From: Hypoxylon rubiginosum
Lineage: Eukaryota > Ascomycota > Sordariomycetes > Xylariales > Hypoxylaceae
Direction of reading: 5' to 3'
DNA length: 64,000 nt
NCBI GenBank assembly: GCA_902806565.1
Contig: CADCXA010000032.1
Location: forward strand, 186,001 to 250,000
The notes beneath the pieces were generated by a model. It saw nothing but the letters and a program-made list of their open reading frames with translations. It ran no database searches and was not told where the DNA came from. Positions 11,964 to 25,587 of the stretch are shown here, piece by piece (the first letter of the stretch is position 1; each line of letters starts with the position of its first letter). Position numbers and translations under genes: made by a program.

Positions 11964-14900
11964 CTAAACGCCCCGGAACATGCGAACGATGAGGAACCAA
12001 AGCGCGCCGACGAATTTGAACGCACTCAGCCCTGCGACACTCCACAAGACAACCGTCATGTAAATTGTTGATCGGGAAGCTTGGCTTTCATCCTGCTGTT
12101 CAACAGTGAGCTTCTCGAGGCCAGCCGTGCTAAGAACCAAAGCTACGAGAGCAAAGTTGGTGATCATCCAGATAAGAACAACCAAAGAACGAATCCAACG
12201 GTAATAATCCATCTGGGCTTCGGATTTCTGGGATTCCGTCGGCGCCTTTTTAACAACTACGTGCTTCTTGCTGAATACCATCAACTCCCGTTCGTATTGC
12301 TCGTTCAAATCACCCGCGTCAGGCAAATCGGTCTTAGCCTTGCCATCCTTGGTGTCAACCGTAGGCAATTCTTCGGGTTTGTCATCCCCCTTAGTACCCC
12401 AAGATATATCATGCGTATTACAGAATGCATAGACATTTAGTACGTTGACGTATGTTGGCGTTAGGAGTAGGTATTGTAAGAATGACGTAATCATATGCCA
12501 TGGGTCGAACATCATGAGCGAGGCAATGAGCCAGAGGCCATAAGTCGACATCATGGAGACGATGAGGGAATAGAAGAGCTGGTTCTTGAAAATGTCGCTA
12601 ATGTTGAAGCCGTCTTTCACTTCCTCTTGAACGGCAATGACGGTGATATAGATAGCAGCGAACGTTAGGTATCTATAAGTGTACATAGTTAGCAATCTGC
12701 GAAACTTGAAGGACGAGGAGGGAGACCTACATCATGATTAAACACCAGAAGACAACCATGGCAGTATATAGCTTTCCCGACCCTGCGGGACGGTTGCCCA
12801 TAGAGAGAACGAAGCAAGCCATCAGACAGATACCGTAAAACCATTCGAAAACCACGCCAAGAATCTCGCCGGCTGTATCTAACAGTTTGGGGTCTCCGAG
12901 ACTTGTCGTTAAGATCTTGAAAACCAGGAAAAAGTTGCCAATAGCAAACCAGGCGAAGATCATGTTGGCAGTCTGGAAGACGAACTCGACGAAGAACATC
13001 AACTTGCGGAGGATGGAATGATCCGAACGGAAAAATTGGTAGAAATGTGCGATAGCGTAGATGGCAGCAAAAAATGAACCATTCAACCAACGGCGACGCT
13101 GCAAGATGAGTTCGGTCACGGAGTCGGGGACATCAGTCTCGCCTGTGGCTGACTTCACATACTGCAAAATCCAGCTGCAGTTGCGCTTGGTAACAAGCTC
13201 GAAGCAGAGGATGCGGTCTTCGGCCAAGTACATGTTGGCAGTGAAAACACCGGCACCGGCACCATGTAGCGTCTCGCCCTTGAAATATTTCTCCAGCGGA
13301 CCCAGACCATTCTTGTCGTTTTGCAAAGCTTTGTACCGATACGCGGAAAATGCGCCTGGTAACACGGAGATAAACCCGAAAGCTGACTCGAGGGGCTTAT
13401 CGAGGATATTGCTCATTTTATACTCGAAGTTCTGGGTTGCAACGAGCGGGTTGATCAACTCCTTACCGCCTCGTCCCAACATAGCTTTGATTTCACCACA
13501 AGCGCCAGCGCAATGGGGTTCCAGCTCGAACGCCTTCCATAAGTGGTAAATGGAATTTCCACCCGGCTTAGTACCGGCATCAATTAATACGCAAACGTTC
13601 GGGTCGAGAACGTGACCAAACGCTTGGAAGAACCACCTGTGGGAGTTGATCTTTTTCTGGTTCTTCTCCTTCAGACAAAATAGCATTTGCACCGGTACTG
13701 TGCCTTTGGGGTCATTGGAATCCTTGGGATGAAGCACCTGTACCACATCGTTTTTGATCTGAAGAGCAACTTGAGTCGTATACTCGTATATGTGGGCAGT
13801 GACATCCTTCCCATTAACTTGTTGTTTGGCAATGCCTTCTTGGTACACGCCCATAGCAGCCAAAAGCGATTTTGTCCGTGGGTTGATTTTGGCACGGCCA
13901 TCACTAACCACGCATACAACGATCTTCTTCCAGGCATCTTCCCCCCACATATTACTCGATTTGCGCTTGCACATAAATTCGATATTCTTTATCACGCCAA
14001 TCATGGTTCGGGCAAACAGGATATCGTCTTCGTTGTACATAGTAATAACAATGAAGAGCTCGGTGTGCCGAGGCTTACTAAAGAGTCTCTGGCGCAAAGT
14101 GAAGCTGTCGCTGTAGAAGTCGTTCGGGTCGCAAGTGGCCGCGCTATATCGCATATGAGTAAACTCATCCCGCTCGCCGTGGGGAAGTTTTCCTAACAGT
14201 ACTGGAGGTACTGGGCAGTCGAGAACCAAGTTGCCGCGGTATAATGCCACTTGCTTCACTGTCTTCCACCTCTTGATAGGCGCAGCCGGCTGCTGTTCAA
14301 AGTGCGATTCGTCACTGTATGGGTCTTGTGGCTGGCCATGCGCATAAGGGTCTTTCTGAGCTAGCATTGGTCGCTCATCTTCTTGTTCATACGCATGCTG
14401 GTCGCCAAATGGTGTGGTGGCAGCCTGTGGCTCGTAGGGTTGGTTGAAGTAAGCGTCGTGGTGTTGCTCGGGATTGACTGAGTAGGCAGGATGATAACCT
14501 TGGCCGTGGCTATAAGGATCTTGGGAGAGGGTGTCCGTGGAGTGCGCTGCATTCAACGGGAGACGGTCGCCCGGGGTATATCTTCCTGGACCAGCAGGAT
14601 CAAGACTGCCGACAGACGCCGGGTGATGACCGTAAGGAACATCATCTAGTTGGTACCCATGCTGGAGGGGGTGACCCGGCGAGGGCGTGCGGCCCATTCT
14701 ATTATCCATCGTAGGATCGTAATATTCGTGATCTGAAGAAAGATGCGTTAGAGTAGTCGGAAATTTAATAGAAGCTATACAGATATAAGGCAGTATATCT
14801 CAAATATGGACAATTCATTTAAACTAAGTATAGTATAAGGTATGTGTTGCCAGCACCACGAAGTACAAGTCGCCTTTTGGCAAGAGAACACAGCAGCAAA

Positions 14901-15096
14901 TGCGCCTAGTCTGCGCACAATAAGGTATTTTTGGTGTTAGGGTAAACGTGTGAGAGGTATGACGATGGCTGGTGTGGCTGCTCAGAGACAGCAGACGACA
15001 CGGCGCGGCAGTGAGGGAGGCAAGAGAAATAGGGGGGGAGCTTCTAGGAATGGGATGATAGTCATGATGCATACCTCCTAAACGATTATAAGACAT
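11964..15096 (-). CDS. Chitin synthase, division 1 (probably class III)
   Basis: Three exons (15096-15075, 14732-12731, 12672-11964) encode 910 residues, the usual size for class I-III chitin synthases. The 22-nt first exon supplies MSYNRLG and joins in phase to a region rich in G, H, Y and P ([15 protein letters not shown]). The GT2 core carries [13 protein letters not shown] and CVVSDGR, then the catalytic EDR (residues 512-514) and QRRRW (552-556) motifs that bind and process UDP-GlcNAc. The C-terminal third has about six membrane helices, the ISWGTKGDD block between helices, and ends VRMFRGV. The enzyme polymerises GlcNAc into cell-wall chitin at the plasma membrane and is delivered by vesicles. 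Class III rather than I or II is inferred from the N-terminus and the [16 protein letters not shown] ends, and needs a tree. On the minus strand a CTATATAC box near 15359-15366 is a possible TATA element about 265 bp upstream of the start. Confidence 0.95.
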
Positions 15097-18000
15097 GGTT
15101 TATGGATTATGCCCACTCGGAGGGTGGGCGCTTGAAGCGGTTAAGTGTTGGGATAGGGGGGTGCGGCAGAGTTGACCAGAACTGGTTATGCGCAATCGCG
15201 ATCGCAAACGAGAGGGCTTCCAATTCGACCTCAGTGGTTGGAATGTGATGGCATGTACCCCTTGGAATGGACCAGACTGCCAGATGAAGGCTATTTGTCG
15301 CGGAGTCAGAAACCCTTAACCCTGAGTTGGCGTTGGCGTGTTTGCAAGTGGATTCGCCGAGTATATAGAGGGCCTATTGGGATGAAATGTTGCAAGTTGG
15401 TCTCTTTGAGGGCGAAAGTGAGGGTTGCCTGGTAGAATGTCGCGTATTTACTTCAGAAAGTGCATGCAAACCACGGGATGGGCCGTTGTTTACAATATCC
15501 CCTGAGATCTGTCTTGGGCCAACCGAAAGGTTTTCAAAGAGTCGAGAGATATGGGATGTGTGCGATTGAATTATTTGCAAAGAAAGTGGTCGAGGTCGAG
15601 GTCGGACGGAAGAGTTTCAGCGTAAAGAAAATTGAAGGGACTTTGGGACTGAAGGAGGCTTCAGATGGAATTGCGATGGGCTGGGGCAGCTGCTGGGGTC
15701 AACTGTGGGATCAACCTATTCCTACTATGTACATAGATGCTCAGGGCAGGCAGGGCAGGTGATTATCCTGTTTCAAATCTACAAAGTGGGCGCAGCAGCG
15801 AATTACGAGCCGCTATTAGGCCTCCTGAACACTACTGCGACCTTACTGCGGTCCCCCTCGACGTTATTCGATTACGGAAAAGGAAGTATAGCGTACAGGG
15901 GTTCCAAACAGCCGCTAACCGTTTTCCCCACCCCTGGTCGTCCCAGCAGCGGTTTAACATCCCCCACTTCGTAATCCGAGAGTTGACAAGACTGACGTCG
16001 TTTCGGTCGGGGCACCGTCCAGGCTGCCAGGGTTACCCTAAACTGCCAGACTGGGGGACGTATGTAATTAAGATGCTCTCTATTTACGACATACCTCTTA
16101 CAATACCTACATGTACCTAACAGATCGAAACGGGCAGAACGGGCTCCTTCGCTACCAACCAGCCAACTTGGAAGTGAAAGAAAAAGAAAATCTCGAGACC
16201 GCGTAAGGCGATGTCGCGTACTAGCATGCATGCACATCCATATCCAAAATTAGAATCTGATTGAGCCCCGGTTTGACGAAAGCTCATCGCCCAGTCGCCA
16301 CACTTCCCCTCAGCCACAGCCGAGCTGACGACCACAACGACGAATGACGGCATTTCAAAGGGAAGCCTGGAGTATCCAAATCTTTGTCTCAGCGACGAAT
16401 TATCATGAAGTATTCCACGAAGCGTTCTTTCAGCATACACTTCACGGCAAGCGGCTCCCCGAGTGGCAAGAGTTATTTGCCAGTTGTTCTCGTGCGCCCA
16501 AGACAGGCTAGTTGTGCGGCGGCCAACCCAATCACAATCGACATCGTTAGCGCTGAGATGATGTACATGAGATCCCGCATCTCGAGTGAACGCCCTTGTC
16601 TATGTCATGACCTGTCCCGCGAATACTACCTTACATGTGGATGTCGGCAATCGTCAGCAAGTTGTATCGTCCAAGTGCACTGTCGATTGGATATATCGCA
16701 ATCCGTTGTGATAAGCTTACACGCCCAAACAATGCAAGTAGCTTGGTCTACTTTTAAATGACAACATATCAAACTCTACGGCACGTTCGTATACTATGCA
16801 TATATTTCACTAGGTAGTTAGAAGCTACCTAGGTAGCGTAGAGTATTGTCCCATCAACTTCAGGTAAGCAATCGAAGTTTTCACCTACCTAGTCCTCTTG
16901 GCGCTTTGCGTCGTACCTACCTAGGTACCTAGGTAGATAACCTTGGAAATTTGTGTAACCTGCCCAGTTCTATAAGGAATAACGATCTAATCACGTGTAC
17001 ACCTTAACTACCTCATCGTGTATTTCGGAATATCTCACATGTTGGTTGTCTTAAAGATAGCATACTCAAACTAGTGCGACATCAGTCTTTAAAATGTGCC
17101 ACAGAAAAATATTAATGAACGGGCAACGAAGTAATTTTGTACCAAATGTCTAAAACTATCGATCAAGTCTATCTCAGTAAGTTATGTAGTTCTAGAATAG
17201 TTCAATTTACGAAGTAAATAGGATGTATCTGGTGTGAATATATAGCTTAGTTAGGGGCATTCTATGAGTTATATAGGCACTATTGTCACGTCACAAGACC
17301 GCTTCAACAGCACACCGTTTAAAAATCTACCGCAAATCGTGAGACAAAACTTATCGAAGAGAATATAGATCGATATGGAGGTATAAATCACCTAGATATT
17401 GATCAATCGAATCTCAGTTCGCTCGATCGATATCTAGTCACTGATCATCTCCGAGGTAAGCTGTAAACTCACCTTAGGTCTCTATCCGATGCTGGGAGGA
17501 ATTCAAGGAGCACCAAATCAAGTCACAAGCAAATTCAAGGTATTTTACATCTTTTGTTACATATACAACGAGTCTACGTTGATATTTCCAATTTTTCGTT
17601 ATTGATCATGTTAGAATATCTATCGACTTATCAAGATGTGTACCCAAGCGATAGCTACTAGGTACATACCAGCAGTGTGAAATTCGGTATCATTGGTTTT
17701 ATGTTATCTTCATCAACATCTTACTAGGTAGGTACTGTTAGTTTACCTACCTGGGTACCAAAGTCTTTAAACTTGAGCGGATATGATATCACGTTTCAGC
17801 GAGGGGCTGTTTCGCGAAACTGTTAGTACAATATTGATCTTGACTTCTATAGCGATATTGATGGCTGTGAATAAAATGGTACCCGAGTCAGCATGTTATA
17901 TAGCAACTTTATAGTGGGTTAAATGTCATGCTACGTACCGTTCAAGGTGAAGATCAGCGTAAGCGGTCCAATGAGATGTGACCAAAATCCTATCGGCGCC

Positions 18001-18334
18001 TAAAAGCGACTGGATTGTCGCTTAAGCTAAACGGCAATGAGGAGCTCATGGCATGGTAGATTTAGGATAGTTTTCACTAGGTAGGTACCTCAATGAGGTA
18101 CTTAGGGCGGTGGCTGCTATATGGCGTTGCGTATTCGGCTATGCCAGCCATACGAAGGTCTCAAACCGGCGGCCTGCAGCGCCAGCGCCCCGTCTATGGA
18201 TGTAACGTCATGTGATCATACTTCAGCTTCACATTTCCGGAGAAGACATGGACCACAGCCTTACGCTTCATTCACCGCCATATAGGTAGGTGCCTTTTCG
18301 CTTTTTCTATTGGTACCTACCTACGGATAGAGAT
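15097..18334. other. 3.2-kb AT-rich intergenic region with TACCTAGGTAG palindromes
   Basis: It separates divergent genes (chitin synthase and the NACHT protein). The first ~600 bp should hold the chitin synthase 5' region. From about 16800 onward the sequence is AT-rich and repeatedly contains ACCTACCTAGGTA-like words (16815-16840, 16888, 16915-16938, 17725, 17750, 18075, 18275, 18312). A perfect inverted repeat GTACCTCA-A-TGAGGTAC lies near 18085-18102. An imperfect hairpin (CTAGATATTGATC / GATCGATATCTAG) lies near 17393-17440. No ORF with a recognisable product. Confidence 0.6.
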
Positions 18335-21300
18335 ATGGACCGCAAAGTGTTCAGACTACGACAGCTACCTGATGATGTCGACGAACATGCTGCTGTTGAT
18401 ATGCTTAGCAAGGCGCTCGGCGTAAACTCTTCGGCGATACGGATTTACTCTTTAGCTCTCTCTGTTCACTTACTGCGACCCAGCAAAGTAGCTACCCTGA
18501 TGTTTATTGACATTGTCCAAATGCAACCAATCCTCGAAGAAGGCACACGCTCAAATGTCACGAAGCAAGGCGATGGTGAATGGATAATTAAAGATGATAC
18601 GCTACCCGACCCGCTGGTCATGGATACGCATTTTAGAGGCCTGACCCCTATGTATGACCCAGCTTTCCACATGGCAGAGTAAGGGTAACCCGAGATTCAC
18701 ATTCATAAAGTTAACTAACACTATCAGTTGTATTGCTATCTCGGGACTTGCGAGCCACCCGTTAGGATCTTGGCAACCGAAAGGGAATTCAAAACGGTTC
18801 ATGTGGATTCGTGACAGCTTACCGCGGTCATTGCCAAATGTGCGACCTATACTATACGGCTACGATACAACTCTGTTCAACAGTAATTCGTTTCAATCGA
18901 TCTTAGAACTTGCCACGGGATTGATACATCATCTTAAAGCTAATGGTTTAATATCGCCTACCAGTAAGCCCCTTGCGTTCCTGGCACACAGTCTTGGAGG
19001 TATTGTTTTGAAACAGGCGTTCCTCTCACTGGCGAATCGAATTGACCACAAGGCAATAAGAGGTGCTATCTTCTTTGGCGTGCCAAACTTCGGTATGAAA
19101 CAATCACATTTTCTAGCCGTTGTGGGTGGCCAGCCAAATGCAAAACTCATTGCAGACCTTGCCCCTGAATCAACATATCTCCGGCTACTTGACGATCAGT
19201 TCATTGGGGTTTCATATCTTCAGAACGCTTCACTTTATTGGTGTTATGAAACACAAACGACGCCAACACTCATTGTAAGCAATTGAGAAGGACGCTACTT
19301 ACACCACACTCGGAAAATGGTCATTAACTCCACTTCATAGCAAAACTCAGAGGGGCAATGGGTACAGGCAGGGCCGAGAGAAATCTTGGTAACACCAGAA
19401 TCCGCTACTCGCGGATTATATAGAAATCCTTTAAGCTCAGATGCAATATTTCCGATCAACGAAGACCATTCCAGCATAGTCAAGTTCTCCGAAAATGACC
19501 CACTCTACGTCGTGATAGCAGATAAACTGGCCCAAATACTTCTCCCGAGGGAAGACACATCCGCTACGATAGACGAGGCGGATGTAAAGGCCGCTGAATC
19601 GGTGGTGGACCATCACATATCAACCTCGAGCATGTGGCCAACTCGTAAAGCTTACGATGGTAAACCCCGTGATAGTAAGCAAAGTCCCCCCAGTATTGCC
19701 TATGATGTGGAGAGTGGTTAACCCGTTGCATTAGTCATTTTGAGTTCACTCTTACTCCATACGCCCGAGAGAGACCGTCGGCTGGAGGAGATAGAAGACA
19801 AATTTCGAAATACGTTCGGTTGGGTTTACGAGCCGGACGCTGGTTTTAGTCGATGGCTTGCTGGAGGTACCGGGCTATTTTGGATTAACGGCAAACCCGG
19901 CTCTGGCAAATCGACCTTGATGAAATACTTATTCAAGGACCAACGCACTTCTGATCTGCTCCAGGACTGGACGACAGGCAATACATTCACCCGTGTAGCC
20001 TTTTTCTTCCATTATCGTGGGACACCAATGCAGAAATCCTTTGAGGGTCTTCTCAGAAGTATTCTGTCCCAAATTATCTCAGAACGTCCAGAACTCTGCA
20101 GGTTTCTCATGTCGATGTTCAAACATAAGTCCTTGACCCCAGAGGATTGGACTTTGCCGATACTCCAAAAAGGTCTCCATGCTATATTAACTCAGGAAGA
20201 GGAGCCGTTGCATCTCTGCTTATTTTTAGACGCAATAGACGAATACGATGGGCTTCTAGAGTCTATATGTCAGTTCCTCGGAGATTTAGGCAAAATCCCT
20301 CCCAAGCCCAACAAAGTTATCAAAGTTTGTTTCTCTAGTCGCCCTTGGGGGGTCTTTCTGAAGAACATCAGACGTTGTGCTGGGTTCCGTATTCATGATT
20401 TCACTCGAGAGGACATTAGAGACTACTGTTTAGGGTCTCTAATGGAAGAACGTATATCGTCTGTTGCGCTCGAAACTTTTATCCCATATCTTGTAGCACG
20501 CTCTCGGGGCGTATTTCTATGGGTGAAGCTTGTGGTCCAGGACCTCGCTAAGGCTGCAGGAGTGTCGAGGATGAGCAAAGCAGAACTGGAGAGACTACTT
20601 GAGTCATATCCTACAGAGCTTGACTCGTACTACGTTGAAATCATTGAAAGAATTCCACACATACACCGATGGAAGGCGTACGCTATGCTAGAGATTGCAG
20701 TACGGTCAAACGACATTCTTTCACCTAAGAATTTTGTATTTGCGGTTAATTGTTCGGGCCTCAGAACCTACGACGAAATCAGCCACGTTCGCCAAGGGTT
20801 GCCTGACCAGGATATGGAAGATTGGGCAGCTTTCGTTTCATTGCAATCTAAAATGTATTGCGGTGGTCTGATTGAAGTTCAATTTGGTGCGGACGGCCAT
20901 TACATCCAGGTTCTCCATCAAACCGTTGAAGACTTTGTGATGGATTCAAAGTTCAAGGAGCTAGTCCTCGGAGACCAGGCAAAGATTACAGTTGAAAACG
21001 GCAATAACTTTCTAGCAAAATGTCGTCTGTTGACAGGTTCCAATGAGCTCACTCATGGGACCTACGCACGTATTGCTGAGAGAACCAGCGGCCGCAGTCT
21101 TAAGGCGTATCTTGATACTGTGCCCAGTCATGTGTTTCAGAAGTCCCAGACGTTCGAGTCAGAGGCACTCCTCCAATCGCCACTTGCTTACGCTGCGTAT
21201 ACTGGACTCCGGTTGTATATCATGGAGTCGCTTGCTGTCAATCCTAACCTTATACGAGAATCGACGGAGCCACTTCTGACCGCTGTTGTCAAACCGCATA

Positions 21301-21926
21301 TCGTTCGAAGAAACGGGGACTTCCTCGAGACAGCCAAGCTAATCCTGGACAATGGGTTTTCATTGAATCAGGATCCGATGGCATTCGCTCATCTCCTTCA
21401 AAAGATACCGGATAATGATGACTCAACTAGGGAACACAGAGCTGTCTACATACAGATGGTCGAGCTTCTACTCGATCATGGGCAAGATCCTAATGTCGAT
21501 ATGACTATCGAAGATCATGATGATTGTTTCTTCAGATGTAAGCCGTTGCACCTATGCGCACCGGAACTAGTGAAGTTACTTCTTGACAAAGGTGCTTCGG
21601 TGAACGGTTTGAATTCCAAAAAAATGACGCCTTTGGACCAATGTGGCTGGCACCAGATTAGCGACGGACTCAAGTTACCTGGAACCGGAGACTACAATTC
21701 CTGGGATACTCGCAAGTTGACACTGCGTCAGGCATACGAAATGACTTGTCTCCTTGTGTCCCGCGGTGGAGTGATTAGAAAGTTACGGAGGAGATCTATG
21801 AAGTTGCGTTTAAAGGAGTTTGAAAGCCGCGGTTGGCCTACAGAGGAAATACGAGCACGCTTATTCCCTCCACTGAGGGAGAAGATAACATCAACACTCA
21901 AGAGGATGTCATCTCCCTCGGCTTGA
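18335..21926 (+). CDS. STAND/NLR-like protein: alpha/beta hydrolase - NACHT - ankyrin-like
   Basis: Four exons (18335-18678, 18728-19274, 19341-19674, 19735-21926) encode 1,138 residues. The N-terminal ~300 residues form a serine-hydrolase domain of the kind found in fungal NLR-like proteins: FRLRQLPDDV start, SGLASHPLGSW, and the nucleophile elbow AHSLGG with Ser203. A linker with ILVTPESATRG follows. The NACHT NTPase begins near LHTPERDRRLEEIEDKF, with Walker A GKPGSGKST (461-469) and Walker B LCLFLDAIDEY (Asp574), then CFSSRPW as in sensor 1. A winged-helix-like part (LHQTVEDFV) is followed by degenerate ankyrin-like repeats at about 930-1065 (VELLLDHGQDPN, VKLLLDKGASVN). Fungal STAND proteins of this design act in non-self recognition and heterokaryon incompatibility, where ligand binding by repeats triggers oligomerisation and the N-terminal effector. 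The exact role here is unknown. The ATG at 18335 fits the family; a GTG 45 bp upstream was not used. Exon 4 joins in phase through ATC ATT TTG. Confidence 0.9.
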
Positions 21927-23957
21927 ATAGCACGAGACTGCCATATTTCGGTTATTCTAACGACTTGGCCTTCCCCGGCTTTGTATTGGACACCTAAAAG
22001 ACTGAGTTAAAATGATTTTTGGACATGATTTTGGGGTAATTGGCATCTTATCATGGTATTGCACTAGATTGCTCGATATCAGCATATGTTTAAACTTATG
22101 AGGTAGTTTGTCTTATTTAGCTACCTCGGTTGCTTTAACTATTCTCCTGTAGGTCTATAGATGCCTCGATATTGTACTATATGGATCATTAATTGTCAAT
22201 GGACGTATGGATGCGTCTGCTGTAAGACACACATGTCTTCCCCTGACTTTAACCCTCTATTATTTTACTTGAGGAGGCTGTCAAATACCGCGGGCCTTTA
22301 TTCATTGCATATAAAAATGAATTACCATTGGCCTTATAATAGGGAACATATCAATGGACTGTCACGTTGCTCTATTGACATCGCTCCAATCTTATGTATA
22401 ATCGAAGACGCTATATGCTACCTATTTCGTACCGGTCCGGATCCCGCCCTGGTGTTGGTCCGCACGACACGGCATCAGATTACGGTTATAACTGTGACAC
22501 CATCCTAGCCAATGAGAAGCGAGGCCGAAACGGCAGAGGCACAACTTACCTCGCGTCTGAAAATCCCGAACGCCAACGGCTCCACGCTCACACTTGAAAA
22601 GGTGGCAGAAATTATCAACTCTCCCATTGCCTTTTCACTATTACCACTGAGATAATCGACTGTTCTCTGCCGCTCGAGCACCATGGCGTAGACTAGTTGG
22701 CCGGCCTTCGGCTGCGGAACTGACTGGACTCTGCGGGTGCTGATTTGCAGACATAGGTAGGCAGACTCACTATTTCAGGGCGGCAGGATGCTGAGCTTTA
22801 TGAAGCCAAGCAAGGAGCTGAGCAGGTTTATATCACGTAGGCAACAGGGCCACTTATAAGACTCTATCGAACGTACCCAGTAATGAGAAGGGGAGGCTAA
22901 AACGTTGTAAGCTACCTAGTTCAGGAGGCGATACGGGCTATGCACCTATTTAGATTATATCGAAGATAACGTATCTTCAACTATTCTCGTAATATTAACC
23001 AGTGTGGTGTGAGAAAATACAGGTAGCCAATAAAAGTATAAGACTCTGCTTATGCCTAAACATACTGTAAGAACTATCACTTAGCGTAGGGGACGTCCGG
23101 TCCGAAGGATCCCAACGGTCCGGTTCTGACTGCATCCTTCAGAGCCCTCAACTACCGCCTGGGGCAATTCTACTCTGAAAAATGCCCAATCCGGTAGGAA
23201 GCAAAAGGCTTTGATTGGTCGAGAATAAAATTCGCCGAGACGACGATTAAGAGGATAGGTTTGAGTGACTAGACTTGCCAGATGGATATAAATGACACGT
23301 TCTTGGGTAGCGCAATCTGGATCTCACTTACATTAGCCCTACTAGACCCACCATACCTCCTGTCAGCTCTGACTTCACACTTACTACGATGAATAAATGC
23401 GCGTCAATCTAGTCTAGAGGTCCTCGTATGTCTAATACAAGGAGGTGAGGTTTATTAAATATTTGTGCCTCGACTGAAGTACCTTGGGCAATAGAAGAAT
23501 AAATATCGCCCAGAGAGATACAGACCAGGCCGTATAGCCCGCATCGGTGCTCTCAATCCCGCCAACGCCACGCCGGCCTTATACGTCACATCATCGATGC
23601 CTTTCGTGGGATTCTTGTTACCCCTATCTCAGCTCGGCACTGCTGCGTATGATACGCAGATGCGGCACAGCTAGCAGAAACAGAGATGCCTTGGAGACGG
23701 ATCTAGGAGGGTCTGGAGGTGTCCTGATCCTTTATCATGTCGTCTATTCTACATCTCTGTTCATCATGATATGTTCCTGTCGTAGCTAGCTGGGTAACCT
23801 CCATGATGATCAACCTAGCTCAGTAGTGCCATTATGTTGCCAAGTTTGAGATAGACATTTAAGATACACCGAAGCTCATACTCGCCCCAATTTTCCTTGA
23901 CTTTCTCTTGTCTGGAATACCCGATCATCATCTTATCATAACTACGGCAGAGACGAC
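21927..23957. other. 2-kb intergenic region, no gene seen
   Basis: AT-rich spacer between two plus-strand genes. Short ORFs at 22161-22600 and 23547-23789 lack family signatures, splice structure or coding-like composition. It presumably contains the NACHT-gene 3' UTR at the left and the promoter of the PTH11-like gene at the right. Confidence 0.55.
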
Positions 23958-25587
23958 ATGAGCGAAATCATGGACCTCCTACAGAAATTCCCCAATCTTC
24001 CTCCTGCTCAGCAGCAAGAAATCCTGAACAGTCCGGGTATGACGCCCCCAGACGGTGTCGAGCCGAACTTCGATCACCCCGCGAACCGCAACGACCTAGC
24101 CATCGCCATATCGGTCATCTGCATTACCCTCGTGACTTTCTCGGCCCTGATTCGCGGCTACTCGAAGCTGTTCCTGGCGAAGAGAGTGAGACTCGAAGAC
24201 TGTACGCTATAACCCCCATGAGCTTTGTTTCTCGTCAGCAGATATTCTTGCTTACCTTGACATTGCTGACACAGCTGGGAGATACAGATCTAGGTCTATT
24301 GGCGTTTGTATGTCTTGGCAATCTTCATATGCAGGTCTCTAGATCCCCTGTCTAATAACTTCACTAGGGAGGATATGTAGGCATTGCCTGCACCTACTAC
24401 ATGCAGCTGCACTACGGTGGCTTCTTCGTACGCCAGTGGGATGTTCGGCTCCGGGACTTGCAAGTTGTCTATGAAGTTAGTCGCCATCGTAGCGCTATCC
24501 GTATTAGAGGTCTTCCTACTAACACCAGACTTTTTATTAGTACGCCATCATCTTCGCCCTGCTTTACCATATCCCCATGCTATTCGCCAAAACCGCCATC
24601 CTCTTAGAATGGAGTACGTGAGACGGCCTTACCTCGAAAAGAGATTCATGGGTCTGCTAACATCGTCATCTAGTTCACATCTTCGTCCCTAATCATAATC
24701 GGGCACGCAATAGATTCTTCTGGTTGGCACGCTTCATGATGATCCTGAACATTCTCATGTACTTTTCAGTCTTCATTGCCATGTGCTTCTCATGCATCCC
24801 ACTGAAGGCCAATTGGACACCCTGGTTGACCGGAAAGTGTATTGATAAAGAGGCCTTGTACATTACCACAGCCTCTTTTAATCTTGTCATGGATGTTTTC
24901 ATCTTATTGCTGCCGCAGAGAATCATCTGGAAACTTCAAATGACGAGGAACAAGAAGATCGGAGTCTCCATCATATTTTCATTTGGTATTCTGTACGTTT
25001 GATTTACCTAAATTAAGTGCAGGTACTCCTTACTGATGATCAACTAGGTCCGTTCTGTGTGCGGCCGGCCGACTGTATGCAACACAGCACCTCTCTTATC
25101 AGACCAAAGGTGATACGAACTACGGTATCGGACCACTCTATCTCTGGAGTTTTAGTGAGGTGACTTGTGTGCTGTTGGTCTTCAGTATGTTTGCTAGACT
25201 GTGCATCCCATCTTGAGGCACTAAGTTGCTGATATTGAGATTATAGACATCCCCGGGATGCCCATGGCGTTTACTGAAGGCCGGCTCGGATCCTGGATCC
25301 GCAAGTTGCCGAAGGGCATGTCTTCCAAGAACAGTAGGGCGCCGTCCACCTGGCCACGTACCAACAGAAACATCAACGAATACCACAGCATAGAGGGCCG
25401 TAGTCACGCCCACCTTGCAAGTATGGAACTTTCTAACACCAAGGACTTTCGCACACCATATAACCATGGCCCAGCTCTGGGAGATGAAGGTATCATGTAT
25501 CTTACCGATTATAAAGTCGGCGTGAATGACGACTTAAGAGGCTATAACGGCAACAATTTTGCAAGCTATCATGGACCTGAGGCATAA
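23958..25587 (+). CDS. PTH11-like / fungal rhodopsin-domain seven-helix membrane protein
   Basis: Seven exons (23958-24201, 24288-24307, 24368-24475, 24541-24613, 24674-24992, 25048-25184, 25247-25587) yield 413 residues. Exon 2 is only 20 nt. Family hallmarks appear in order: an extracellular N-terminus, TM1 (DLAIAISVICITLVTFSALI), VRLEDYLGLLAF, GGYVGIACTYYMQ, VRQWDVRLRDLQ, YAIIFALLYHIPMLFAKTAI, a long helix with NILMYFSVFIAMCF, the Cys-containing loop NWTPWLTGKCIDK, FNLVMDVFILLLPQRIIWKL, GVSIIFSFGILSVLCAAGRL and WSFSEVTCVLLVFNIPGMP. The cytoplasmic tail ends with YLTDYKVGVNDD, like the tail motif in this family. Such proteins include PTH11, a Magnaporthe receptor needed for host-surface sensing, and many paralogues of unknown ligand. 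The exon 3 donor at 24476 could instead be at 24464, which would shorten the protein by four residues. Confidence 0.85.

Noticed and set aside
16117..16440. 107-codon minus-strand ORF in the 15-18 kb spacer
   Set aside because: Biased runs (VVVVV, FFFFF) and no family; probably chance.
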